Shown here one piece after another: positions 24,996-32,903 of a stretch of DNA of 64,000 nucleotides (within the stretch, counting starts at the first letter, position 1; each line of letters begins with the position of its first letter). Where the stretch lies: the NCBI GenBank assembly GCA_003599275.1, contig QZJG01000010.1, positions 1-64,000 on the forward strand, written 5' to 3'. The stretch comes from Nitrospiraceae bacterium (lineage in GTDB: Bacteria > Nitrospirota > Thermodesulfovibrionia > UBA6902). The notes beneath the pieces are model-generated. The model did no database searches, was not told the origin of the DNA, and worked only from the letters and a program-made list of their open reading frames with translations. The position numbers were made by a program, and so were the translations under genes.

Positions 24996-26006
24996 ATGAT
25001 TAAAGAGGCAATCAGTCTTTTGATAAACGGCAGGGACCTGTCTGAAGATGAGATGAAAGACTCCATGCGGGACATTATGGAAGGGCAGGCGACAGCCGCG
25101 CAGATAGCGTCATTTCTTACAGCGCTCAGGATAAAAGGCGAGACGGTCGAAGAGATAACCGGCGCGGCAAAAGTCATGAGGGAAAAAGTCACAAAGATAA
25201 AGGCGCCCGTTTATACGGTCGATACCTGCGGCACAGGAGGAGACATGTCGCATACGTTCAATATTTCCACCACTGCCGCCATTATTGTCGCCGCATGCGG
25301 CGTGCCGGTGGCAAAGCACGGCAACCGTTCCGTATCGAGCAGTTGCGGCAGCGCCGATGTACTTGAAGCGCTCGGCATCAGGATAGACCTTGAGCCGCAG
25401 AAGGTTGAGAGATGTCTGGAGTCTACGGGTTTCGGGTTTATGTTTGCGCCGCTGTTTCATCCCGCGATGAAATACGCCATAGGGCCGAGAAGGGAAATGG
25501 GAATACGCACCGTTTTTAACATCCTCGGACCTTTAACAAATCCCGCAGGGGCTGAACGGCAGGTAATGGGAGTTTTTGATGATAAACTCACGGAGACGTT
25601 GGCCAGAGTGCTTGCAAATCTCGGGGTCAAACATGCCTTTGTAGTGCATGGTGAAGACGGCCTTGACGAAATAACGAACACGGACAAAACAAAAATTTCC
25701 GAATTGAAGGATGACAGGATTGATACTTATTTCATTGCCCCTGAGGACTTCGGTTTTGAACGGGCAGATAAAAGCGCACTGATGGGCGGTACCGCACAGG
25801 AAAACGCGAAGATCGCGATGGACATACTTGAAGGTAAAAAAGGGCCCCGAAGGGACATTGTCATTATGAATTCGGCGGCAGCGCTGAGAGCAGGTGGCAA
25901 GGCAGAAAACTTTTCTGAGGCTGTCGGTATTGTGTCCGCTGCGATTGATTCGGGGGCTGCGATGAGAAAACTTGAAGAGATAAAGGACGTAAGCAGCAGG
26001 CTGTAA
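24996..26006 (+). CDS. trpD: Anthranilate phosphoribosyltransferase
   Basis: TrpD transfers the phosphoribosyl group from PRPP to anthranilate in tryptophan synthesis. The 336-residue protein shows VDTCGTGGDMSHTFNIST (PRPP-binding glycine-rich loop), VAKHGNRSVSSSCGSADVLE, FMFAPLFHPAMKYAIGPRRE, FNILGPLTNPA and VVHGEDGLDE. ATG 24996 is chosen because GGAGGGAC lies just upstream. An upstream in-frame start at 24948 would translate a GCCGGA/TCCGGC repeat. No other trp gene is nearby. The decaheme cytochrome gene starts 28 bp after the stop. Confidence 0.95.
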   Translation: MIKEAISLLINGRDLSEDEMKDSMRDIMEGQATAAQIASFLTALRIKGETVEEITGAAKVMREKVTKIKAPVYTVDTCGTGGDMSHTFNISTTAAIIVAACGVPVAKHGNRSVSSSCGSADVLEALGIRIDLEPQKVERCLESTGFGFMFAPLFHPAMKYAIGPRREMGIRTVFNILGPLTNPAGAERQVMGVFDDKLTETLARVLANLGVKHAFVVHGEDGLDEITNTDKTKISELKDDRIDTYFIAPEDFGFERADKSALMGGTAQENAKIAMDILEGKKGPRRDIVIMNSAAALRAGGKAENFSEAVGIVSAAIDSGAAMRKLEEIKDVSSRL

Positions 26007-26034
26007 ACAGGGACAGGATTAACGGGTTGAAAAT

Positions 26035-26928
26035 ATGAGGAAGGATTTTTTCAACAAATTTGCGGAGCTGACAGGGAAGGTTTTAGAGCACCTGAAAGGG
26101 ATTGCCCTTGTCATGATTCTCATTATCGCTGTTCTCGGCGTTATTGTCGGCTACAAATATTACAGGCACACACAGGAAGATCCTCAATTCTGCATGTCAT
26201 GTCATCTGATGAAAGAGGCCTTTACGGAGTGGTATGAAGGCAGGCACAGAGGGATAATCTGTCAGAAGTGCCATCAGTTGAGCATACTCGAACAGAACCA
26301 GCTTCTTGCGGCTTATGTTGTAAGGGGCAACAGCAAGACGTTCTCTCAAACCCACGGAAGAGAAAAGCCCTGGACTTCATGCAAGGAATGTCATATGAAT
26401 GAAGCAATTCAGGGGTCTTTGACCCTGAATAAATCCTACGGTCACGCGAGACATGTATTTATACAAAAGGTCGTCTGCAAGACGTGCCATAAAGGCGCGC
26501 TGCATGATTTTCATCCAAATGAAAACGCATGCCGGGATTGCCACCAGGACAAAGGGGTCCACGGACTCGGCATGGAGGCATTCTCGTGCCTCAAGTGCCA
26601 TTCTTATTCGGAGAAAACCCCTTCAATGGTCCCTAAAGACAGATGTGTCGGATGTCATACCGACATGCCGAAAACAGCGCCGATGTCGGGGCTCCTCTGT
26701 CATCAGTGTCACAAGCCGCATGGAGAAATAAAACCAAAGCCCGCTGCATGCGTCAGCGAATGTCATCAGAATGAAACCGCTGTCGGACAGCATGGGTTGC
26801 ATATGAAGAAAGGTCTTGACTGCCTTGACTGTCACAAATCTCATGTGTGGACCGTCGGTCAGGATAAAGCAAAAACCCTCTGCACCCGATGCCATCCCTA
26901 TAAAGAGCCCCGCAAATTTATTTATTAG
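26035..26928 (+). CDS. Membrane-anchored decaheme cytochrome c, NapC/NirT-like N-terminus
   Basis: The 297-residue protein has one N-terminal transmembrane anchor (about 21-42) and ten CXXCH heme sites: CMSCH, CQKCH, CKECH, CKTCH, CRDCH, CLKCH, CVGCH, CHQCH, CLDCH and CTRCH. One additional irregular CVSECH (CX3CH) is present. The first heme region (YYRHTQEDPQFCMSCHLMKE) resembles NapC/NirT/NrfH quinol dehydrogenases, which oxidise membrane quinol and pass electrons into the periplasm. It is longer than NrfH (~150-200 residues, four hemes). It likely feeds the periplasmic redox proteins encoded downstream. Function is inferred from heme content and context. Confidence 0.85.
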   Translation: MRKDFFNKFAELTGKVLEHLKGIALVMILIIAVLGVIVGYKYYRHTQEDPQFCMSCHLMKEAFTEWYEGRHRGIICQKCHQLSILEQNQLLAAYVVRGNSKTFSQTHGREKPWTSCKECHMNEAIQGSLTLNKSYGHARHVFIQKVVCKTCHKGALHDFHPNENACRDCHQDKGVHGLGMEAFSCLKCHSYSEKTPSMVPKDRCVGCHTDMPKTAPMSGLLCHQCHKPHGEIKPKPAACVSECHQNETAVGQHGLHMKKGLDCLDCHKSHVWTVGQDKAKTLCTRCHPYKEPRKFIY

Positions 26929-27036
26929 AACCGTCCTTCTTTTCTTTTTGTAATTCCGCAAAGAAAAATTAATATTTTTGCATCCCTGCAAATTCCCGGC
27001 AGCAATAAAGTTATCAATTTCAACAAGTTAACTGCA

Positions 27037-27050
27037 GGCATAGGATATGC
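27037..27050 (+). promoter_or_regulatory. Candidate sigma-54 (-24/-12) promoter
   Basis: GCAGGCATAGGATATGCATT has GG at 27037-27038 and GC at 27049-27050 with the required 10 bp between them. Flanking bases partly match TGGCAC-N5-TTGCA. It lies ~40 bp before the small membrane-protein gene. A sigma-54-dependent response regulator is encoded 4 kb away. Confidence 0.35.
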
Positions 27051-27089
27051 ATTTGTAAACAGCAGAACAACGAAAGGAGGGTGGGAAAG

Positions 27090-27416
27090 ATGAAAACAGG
27101 AGAAACTGCAAAAAAGGGTTTATATGTGGGCGCAGGCGCAGGGCTCGTACTGTTTGCATTAATTGGCCTGCTACCGGGTTCATTCATTGGTGGGGCGGTT
27201 GGTCTCAGCGTTGCCGGGAGTATATTCGGAATACCAGTAGGCGCACAGTTGATGCCGAGGATTGTAGTTGGAATATTTATGGTCCTGGGGGTAATGACCG
27301 CCGGGTTGGTCTTTGTGGCAGGCAGTTCGCTTGCGGGATGGCTGGCTGGATACGTGATTGATGCAATAAGACATGAAAAGGATGAAGTCACCGATTTGGC
27401 ATCACAGCATAAATAG
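27090..27416 (+). CDS. Small glycine-rich two-helix membrane protein (paralogue 1)
   Basis: The 108-residue protein has two long hydrophobic stretches (about 9-50 and 62-92) rich in Gly/Ala, e.g. KKGLYVGAGAGLVLFALIGL and SLAGWLAGYVIDAI, with a charged C-terminus. ATG 27090 is favoured by AGGAGG at 27075-27080; an upstream GTG at 27081 would overlap the ribosome site. It is clearly related to the protein at 27878-28201 along its whole length (KKGLYVG-x-G-x-GL-x-LFAL-x-GL-x-PGS). Function is unknown; glycine-zipper-like packing suggests oligomerisation. It leads the NrfD gene cluster. Confidence 0.75.
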   Translation: MKTGETAKKGLYVGAGAGLVLFALIGLLPGSFIGGAVGLSVAGSIFGIPVGAQLMPRIVVGIFMVLGVMTAGLVFVAGSSLAGWLAGYVIDAIRHEKDEVTDLASQHK

Positions 27417-27441
27417 AATCATCTCATAGAAGGAGAGTCAT

Positions 27442-27798
27442 ATGAAATTTGTCGCAAGCAGGACAACGGTATCTTTAAGGGGAAACAAAAAGCCGTGTGA
27501 TGAGGCAAGAGAAGATGAGTTGACGCCGCTGGATTTCAGGACCGTTAAGACGCTTGAAGCTGCCAAAAAGAAGGTGTGGTACAAGATGTGGCTTGAAGGA
27601 GGCGCTAATCACAGAGAAGAAGGAGGTGTAATTGTATGCGATAAAAAAGAGAAAGAAAAACAATGGGTCGTTGATATTGAGACACTGGAAGAGCTTATTA
27701 ATTTTCAGAACAGATATGGCGCAATCGTGATTATGGACAGCGCGCCGTATAAAGAAACAAGAAAAGAATTAAAGATACTTCGGCCTGAAGAAAAATAA
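27442..27798 (+). CDS. Conserved-looking hypothetical protein, 118 residues
   Basis: This charged soluble protein has no membrane segment or metal motif. It is preceded by GAAGGAGAG, 25 bp after paralogue 1, and sits between two homologous membrane-protein genes. The sequence has an alpha/beta look: QWVVDIETLEELINFQNRYG and AIVIMDSAPYKETRKELK. No family was recognised. It is an authentic gene by position, ribosome site and codon use; function unknown. Confidence 0.65.
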   Translation: MKFVASRTTVSLRGNKKPCDEAREDELTPLDFRTVKTLEAAKKKVWYKMWLEGGANHREEGGVIVCDKKEKEKQWVVDIETLEELINFQNRYGAIVIMDSAPYKETRKELKILRPEEK

Positions 27799-27877
27799 TA
27801 ATCGTACATGGAGCAGCGTACAAAAATAGAAATACACGCTACACGCTGAGCGATGAATAAAAAAGGAGGAAGCGGAA

Positions 27878-28201
27878 ATGGAAACAAAAGAAATGGCAAA
27901 GAAAGGCTTATACGTTGGAACAGGGATCGGGCTTATCTTATTCGCACTGGTCGGGTTGTTCCCCGGCTCTATGGTCGGAGGCGTGATAGGGCTTAAAATT
28001 GCCGGAAGCATGTTGGGAGCGCCCGTACATGCAACTGTATTGGCCCGGTTGATAGTTGCAGCATTCATGATTATCGGGGTATTGACAGCCGCGATAGCTT
28101 TCATTCTTGGAACGGGTATTGTGGGATGGTTGGTCGGCAGCGTAGCTGACACGGTAAAAGCCCGCCATGAAGTCCCGGCGGAAGCGGCGGCAAAGCGCTA
28201 A
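27878..28201 (+). CDS. Small glycine-rich two-helix membrane protein (paralogue 2)
   Basis: This 107-residue paralogue of the protein at 27090-27416 begins METKEMAKKGLYVGTGIGLI and contains LVGLFPGSMVGGVIGLKIAG and a second helix pair around LTAAIAFILGTGIVGWLVG. It ends in a hydrophilic tail. It is preceded by AAAGGAGGAAG. A gene duplication bracketing the 118-residue ORF is the simplest reading. It immediately precedes the NrfD-like gene, with a 12-bp-stem hairpin between them. Confidence 0.75.
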   Translation: METKEMAKKGLYVGTGIGLILFALVGLFPGSMVGGVIGLKIAGSMLGAPVHATVLARLIVAAFMIIGVLTAAIAFILGTGIVGWLVGSVADTVKARHEVPAEAAAKR

Positions 28202-28206
28202 TTATA

Positions 28207-28244
28207 CGGCGTGCAGCGCATTGTTGCCGGGCCGCTGCACGCCG
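28207..28244. other. Intra-operon hairpin before the NrfD-like gene
   Basis: CGGCGTGCAGCG (28207-28218) pairs perfectly with CGCTGCACGCCG (28233-28244), a 12-bp stem with a 14-nt loop. No U-run follows, and the NrfD Shine-Dalgarno AAAGGAGG is 4-11 nt downstream. It could set differential mRNA stability rather than terminate. Confidence 0.6.
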
Positions 28245-28262
28245 ACGAAAGGAGGAAGGAAC

Positions 28263-29513
28263 ATGCCTGATGATTCTAAATCGTTAAGGGTATCTGAAAT
28301 AGTAAAGGACGTTACCAGGTCTTTTGATTCTACTGTTGCAACAACGTGGTATTCCAATATCCTGGAATTTCTCTCTGGCAGCAGGTCATTTTATGTGCTT
28401 TTGATCTTAAGCGGAATTCTTATTTTTACTTCAGCTATGTCAGGAGTATATGCGATGAACATGGGTTATCGTCACGCCTACGGGGTCACGCGCGAGATAT
28501 CATGGGGAATATTGATCTCGACATATATCTTTTTTGTTGTGACATCCACGGGGCTCTGTATTGTGTCTTCCATAGGACACGTATTCGGAGTGAGGGACTT
28601 CATGCCGATCGCGAAACGGACCGTCTTTCTTGCAATTGTCACCATCCTTGCCGGGTTTACCGTCATCTTCTTTGATGTTGAGAACCCGCTCAGGATGGCC
28701 GTCTACAATGCCATTTCTCCAAACCTGACATCTAACATATGGTGGATGGGGACGTTATACGGCGCATACATGGTTTTCATGATCGTCGAATTCATCCTGC
28801 TCCTGTTGGGCAGCCATAAATACGCGATGTATTCAGGGCTGTTAGGGCTTCTATCGGGGATTGCGGCGCACAGCAACCTCGGAGCGATCTTCGGGATGCT
28901 TCACGGCAGGGAATACTGGTACGGCCCTTATATGCCCATATATTTTATCGCCTCGGCAATGGCATCCGGATGTGCCGCGATTATATTCTTCACGTATCTG
29001 GGATACAAGGTCAATAATGAAATGATGGACAAACCGATGGAGAGATCGCTGGAGGCTGTCGCCAGGTTATGCACGCTTATGGTTGCAGTAATTATATTCT
29101 TTACAGCCTGGAAGATTATTACAGGGCTTGTCGCTGCGCCGGGAAAGGTTGAAGCCATCAAGGCCATGCTCAGCGGCCCGTATTCACTTAACTTCTGGGT
29201 TTTTGAGGTGCTGGCAGGGATGGTTGCGCCGTTTTTCCTGCTGCTGCGCTCCAGGGGCAAAAATATCAACATGATGTTTATTGCTTCGGCCCTGATGATA
29301 ACCGGCATCTTTATAATGAGGTATGACCTGGTGGTAGTCGGTCAGATTGTGCCGTCACATCATGAGCTCGGCGTTATTGACAGTCCGTCATTGCTCCCCT
29401 ACAGCCCCTCTCTTTATGAAATTATGATCGTCCTGGGCGGTATGGGCATTGTGGCAGTGAGCTTTCTCATCGGCGAAAGAATATTCAAAGGGCATAAAAG
29501 CGAGGTCCACTGA
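28263..29513 (+). CDS. NrfD/PsrC-family quinone-interacting membrane subunit
   Basis: The 416-residue protein has about ten transmembrane helices and belongs to the NrfD/PsrC/DmsC-like family. It exchanges electrons between menaquinone and a periplasmic ferredoxin subunit. Supporting segments include GILIFTSAMSGVYAMNMGYR, EISWGILISTYIFFVVTSTG, SNIWWMGTLYGAYMVFMIVE and IVPSHHELGVIDSPSLLPYSPS near the C-terminus. ATG 28263 is chosen over an upstream in-frame start because of AAAGGAGGAAGG. The ferredoxin gene follows after 12 bp, the usual partner arrangement. No molybdopterin or other catalytic subunit is encoded with it. Confidence 0.87.
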   Translation: MPDDSKSLRVSEIVKDVTRSFDSTVATTWYSNILEFLSGSRSFYVLLILSGILIFTSAMSGVYAMNMGYRHAYGVTREISWGILISTYIFFVVTSTGLCIVSSIGHVFGVRDFMPIAKRTVFLAIVTILAGFTVIFFDVENPLRMAVYNAISPNLTSNIWWMGTLYGAYMVFMIVEFILLLLGSHKYAMYSGLLGLLSGIAAHSNLGAIFGMLHGREYWYGPYMPIYFIASAMASGCAAIIFFTYLGYKVNNEMMDKPMERSLEAVARLCTLMVAVIIFFTAWKIITGLVAAPGKVEAIKAMLSGPYSLNFWVFEVLAGMVAPFFLLLRSRGKNINMMFIASALMITGIFIMRYDLVVVGQIVPSHHELGVIDSPSLLPYSPSLYEIMIVLGGMGIVAVSFLIGERIFKGHKSEVH

Positions 29514-29525
29514 GGAGGTGAAAAA

Positions 29526-30281
29526 ATGAAATTTCCAAAACTTGATACTGAAAATCTGAAGAAAGAAAATTCCGCTCAGGTCCCGATGATTGAACGCCGG
29601 GAGTTTCTCAGAATGGGCCTTATCATAACAGGCGTCTTTGCGGGCGGGACCATTCTGTCTGCTGTCCCGCATATGAATAAAGTCTTTGCATCATCACGGG
29701 AGACTGCCGGCAAGTATCCGTATAAACCTCATTACAGTATGGTGATAAGGCAGGACCGCTGCATCGATTGCGAGAGGTGCCTTGAGGCATGCATTATAAC
29801 AAACGACGTCCCTGACTACGGTTACCGCACTGCGATACTTCAAAGAGAAGTCCCGGACGCCGTAGGGCAAAAGCGGGAGTTCATCCCCGTGCTATGCAAC
29901 CAGTGCAACAACCCTCCCTGCGTCAGGGCCTGTCCGGTAAAGGCAACTTACAAGGACAAACAAACAGGCATCGTGATGATGGATTACACAAAATGCATCG
30001 GCTGCAAGGTATGTGTTATGGCTTGCCCGTATAACGCAAGATACTTCAACGAAGAGAGGCACTCTATCGACAAATGCAATTTCTGCTTTGATACCCGGCT
30101 TTCAAAAGGGGAAAGTCTTACTGCATGCGCAGCCGCATGTCCGGCAGGCGTCCGCGTCTTCGGCGACCTCTCGGACCCGGGCAGTAACGTTTACGGACTG
30201 GTCCACCAGATTGAAAAACCGGTATGGGTCCTGCGCCCCGAGGTCGGCGCAAAACCGAATGTATTTTATATGAAAGGGTAA
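29526..30281 (+). CDS. Tat-exported ferredoxin subunit (4x[4Fe-4S], NrfC/PsrB-like)
   Basis: The 251-residue iron-sulfur protein has a twin-arginine-like signal (IERREFLRMGLIITGVF). Four cluster-binding groups follow: CIDCERCLEAC, CNQCNNPPCVRAC, CIGCKVCVMAC, and a last set C-x2-C...C-x3-C (KCNFC, TACAAACPAG). This is the NrfC/PsrB/HybA-type electron-transfer subunit that docks to NrfD on the periplasmic face. A GAGGAGG precedes the ATG. The partner genes are NrfD upstream and a nonaheme cytochrome 11 bp downstream, so electrons probably pass between quinone and cytochrome c. Confidence 0.9.
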   Translation: MKFPKLDTENLKKENSAQVPMIERREFLRMGLIITGVFAGGTILSAVPHMNKVFASSRETAGKYPYKPHYSMVIRQDRCIDCERCLEACIITNDVPDYGYRTAILQREVPDAVGQKREFIPVLCNQCNNPPCVRACPVKATYKDKQTGIVMMDYTKCIGCKVCVMACPYNARYFNEERHSIDKCNFCFDTRLSKGESLTACAAACPAGVRVFGDLSDPGSNVYGLVHQIEKPVWVLRPEVGAKPNVFYMKG

Positions 30282-30292
30282 GGAGAGCAAGC

Positions 30293-31150
30293 ATGAAAAA
30301 AATTTTATTTGTATTGTCGCTTCTTGTATTCGTATCCGGTTACGGGAGGCTATTTGCTTCCGGCGCCATCTCTCACGGCGGCGACATCGTCTACACCAAG
30401 CCGGTGAAGTCCGTAATCTTCAGCCACAAGCTCCATGCAGAAGACAGGGGATTGTCCTGCGGGATGTGCCACAGCGGTCTTTTCGACGCAGTTGCATTAA
30501 AGGCCCAGCAAAAAAACGATTTCAATATGGACTCGCTTTACAAAGGCAAATATTGCGGCTCGTGTCACAACGGGCAGATGGCATTTGCCTCAAACACCCA
30601 GTGCGCGCGCTGTCATGCGGGCGTCAAGGGCCATGCAGTCCATGAGAAAAAAGGGCCGGTAAAGAGCCCGGCTTCCGGGCCGGAAGGTTTATTGATCCTG
30701 GGAAAAGGGGATTCATTTGTAAAGTTCAGCCATGCAAAGCATGCGGCATCTTTAATATGCGGTGATTGCCACTCGGGCGTTTTCCCCATGAGCAGGGACA
30801 AAACAAAGGTGACAATGGAAGGGATTTATCAGGGAGAGTCCTGCGGTTCGTGCCATAACGGGAAAAATGCGTTCTCCTCTTACGAGTGTAAGAAATGTCA
30901 TGAAAAGACGCCTGCGCCGGCTGTGGATTTGACTTATAAGAACAAGGGCACAGGCGCCGTCAAATTCAGCCATGAGTTTCATAAATCCGCATTCAAATGC
31001 GATGAATGCCACAAAAATCTTTTTGCCATGAGAAAAGGCGGCAGCAGGATGAAAATGGATGCCATGTATAACGGCAGGTTTTGCGGGTCATGTCATAACG
31101 GGAACACTGCGTCAAATGTAACGGATTGCGGCAAGTGCCATAAGGGGTAG
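30293..31150 (+). CDS. Periplasmic nonaheme cytochrome c, three c7-type modules
   Basis: The 285-residue protein has a cleavable signal peptide (about 1-22). Nine CXXCH sites fall in three repeated triheme units: CGMCH-CGSCH-CARCH, CGDCH-CGSCH-CKKCH and CDECH-CGSCH-CGKCH. Each unit is preceded by a VxFSHxxH stretch (VIFSHKLH, VKFSHAKH, VKFSHEFH), the pattern of c7-type triheme cytochromes. Start ATG 30293 has AAGGAGAG upstream. It is probably the soluble acceptor or donor for the NrfD/FeS pair. It ends the operon with a terminator immediately after. Confidence 0.88.
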   Translation: MKKILFVLSLLVFVSGYGRLFASGAISHGGDIVYTKPVKSVIFSHKLHAEDRGLSCGMCHSGLFDAVALKAQQKNDFNMDSLYKGKYCGSCHNGQMAFASNTQCARCHAGVKGHAVHEKKGPVKSPASGPEGLLILGKGDSFVKFSHAKHAASLICGDCHSGVFPMSRDKTKVTMEGIYQGESCGSCHNGKNAFSSYECKKCHEKTPAPAVDLTYKNKGTGAVKFSHEFHKSAFKCDECHKNLFAMRKGGSRMKMDAMYNGRFCGSCHNGNTASNVTDCGKCHKG

Positions 31151-31153
31151 GGG

Positions 31154-31195
31154 AAGGCGCGGGAAGGACGGCCCGCGCCTTACGTTTATTTTTCC
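31154..31195. terminator. Intrinsic terminator after the nonaheme cytochrome gene
   Basis: AAGGCGCGGG (31154-31163) pairs with CCCGCGCCTT (31172-31181) over an 8-nt loop, followed by ACGTTTATTTTT. It lies between two convergent genes. Confidence 0.75.
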
Positions 31196-31473
31196 CTTGT
31201 CAGCATCCCGAAAAAACGGTTTATTGCTGAAAAAAATACCCCGCCGATAAAGGCCCCGAAAAGCCCGATAAGGCCTATTGCAAGGAGGACGCCCAGTATT
31301 ACAACGAAATGATGATTGGAGAAACTTGTATTGAATAACCGGTTCAGATCATGGGCGACCGCCTCGCTCCATCCGATGCCCATGCCCTGACCCAGGAGTA
31401 TGTCCATGCTTAACGCCGTTACAAGGCCCAAAACCCCGCCCAAAACAGCGCCGATATAAAAGGGTTTTTTCAC
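31186..31473 (-). CDS. Small two-helix membrane protein
   Basis: This 95-residue protein has two hydrophobic segments (about 4-28 and 55-82) rich in Gly/Leu: YIGAVLGGVLGLVTALSMD and LLAIGLIGLFGAFIGGVFF. The GTG start overlaps the stop of the response-regulator gene (GTGA), so it is translated with it. It resembles in style, not clearly in sequence, the small glycine-rich membrane proteins of the facing operon. No function assigned. Confidence 0.65.
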   Translation of the reverse strand: MKKPFYIGAVLGGVLGLVTALSMDILLGQGMGIGWSEAVAHDLNRLFNTSFSNHHFVVILGVLLAIGLIGLFGAFIGGVFFSAINRFFGMLTREK

Positions 31474-32816
31474 TCCTCAATCCCGTATTTCTTGAACTTC
31501 CTGTAAAGAGTCGCGAGATCGATCTCTAAAGCCCTGGCAGTCTCTTCTTTATTTTTGTTATGTGCTTCATATATTTTCAGGAGAAGATTTTTTTCGTAAT
31601 CGCCAAGATAAGCTTTCAGCGTAGAGGACTCTGCAGTGTGTCCGGCATTCCTGATTTTTTCCGGGAGGTCGGCCGGGGTTATATGCTCCCCTTCAGTGAG
31701 GGCCACAGCCCTCTCTATCACATTTGAGAGCTCCCTGACATTACCCGGCCAGGAATGCATGATCAGCAGTGGCAAAGCCTCTTTAGCAATTCCTTTGACC
31801 TGTTTCCCGTGCTCTTTTGCAAATTTATTTACAAGATGCATGGACAGCATCTCCATATCTTCCTTTCTCTCTCTTAACGGAGGTATCTTGATCTCGATAA
31901 CATTCAACCTCCAGTAAAGGTCTTCCCTGAATTTGCCCTCTTTTATTTTTGATTCTATATCTGCGTTCGTTGCGGATATCAGCCTTATGTCAACGATTCT
32001 CGGCGTTGAATTTCCGAGCGGATATACCTCTCCGGATTCTATGACCTTAAGCAGCTTTGACTGGAGATTTACCGGCATATCTCCTATTTCATCCAGGAAA
32101 AGCGTCCCATGATGCGCAAGAGGGACAAGCCCTATTTTGTCCGATACCGCTCCGGTGAAGGCCCCTTTCTTATATCCGAAGAGCTCTGCTTCGAGGAGGC
32201 CCTCCGGTATCGCAGAGCAATTAATGGAAATAAAGGGTTTGTCTCTCCTCTGACTGTTGTTGTGGATAAGCTCCGCTACAAGCCCCTTTCCCGTCCCGCT
32301 CTCGCCGAGCAGGAGGATATTGCTTTTTGTAGGAATTACCTTCTCGAGGGTGTCAAGAATTTTCAGCATGGATTCGGAATTCGCAACAAATTCCCTGTAG
32401 GTCATGCGCTGGCTTATCTGCTGTTTAAGGGCGATGTTTTCCGTGATCAATCTCTTTTGCTCAAGGAGCTTTTTTATTGCGAGCTTTATCTCTTCATTGA
32501 GGAAGGGCTTGACTATATAGTCGGTGGCGCCTCTTTTCATCGCCTCTACGGCAGACTCAATGGATGCATATGCCGTCATCATTATCACAGCCGTACCGGG
32601 ACTATGCTCCCTGGTCTTTTCCATCACGGTCATACCGTCCGTCTTGCCCATTTTGAGGTCCGTCAGGACTACATCAAAAGAGCCCTGTGTAATTTTTTCA
32701 AGGGCGTCTTCACCGCTGTTGACGGAGCTGACCGAGTAGCCCTCTCTTGTCAGCAGGAATTCCAGCGCCCTGCATATATCAGGTTCATCATCGACTATCA
32801 GGATCTTCGGCTTCAT
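31470..32816 (-). CDS. Sigma-54-dependent response regulator (NtrC/AtoC family)
   Basis: The 448-residue activator has three domains. The receiver (1-~120) carries the phospho-acceptor D53 in DVVLTDLKMGKTDG. The AAA+ domain has Walker A GESGTGKG, the sigma-54-contacting GAFTGA loop, TLFLDEIGDMP and GNVREL. The C-terminal Fis-type helix-turn-helix is NKEETARALEIDLATLYRKF. It activates sigma-54 promoters when phosphorylated. The partner kinase is 87 bp upstream. A candidate -24/-12 site lies at 27037, ahead of the facing membrane-protein/NrfD genes. Confidence 0.95.
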   Translation of the reverse strand: MKPKILIVDDEPDICRALEFLLTREGYSVSSVNSGEDALEKITQGSFDVVLTDLKMGKTDGMTVMEKTREHSPGTAVIMMTAYASIESAVEAMKRGATDYIVKPFLNEEIKLAIKKLLEQKRLITENIALKQQISQRMTYREFVANSESMLKILDTLEKVIPTKSNILLLGESGTGKGLVAELIHNNSQRRDKPFISINCSAIPEGLLEAELFGYKKGAFTGAVSDKIGLVPLAHHGTLFLDEIGDMPVNLQSKLLKVIESGEVYPLGNSTPRIVDIRLISATNADIESKIKEGKFREDLYWRLNVIEIKIPPLRERKEDMEMLSMHLVNKFAKEHGKQVKGIAKEALPLLIMHSWPGNVRELSNVIERAVALTEGEHITPADLPEKIRNAGHTAESSTLKAYLGDYEKNLLLKIYEAHNKNKEETARALEIDLATLYRKFKKYGIEE

Positions 32817-32903
32817 ATGGCGCGTATTTTAACATCATTTTGCAGCCTGTTCAATAAATTATCATCCGGTTTCCGTGTTCGGCAATTATCAGGACACGAA
32901 GGC

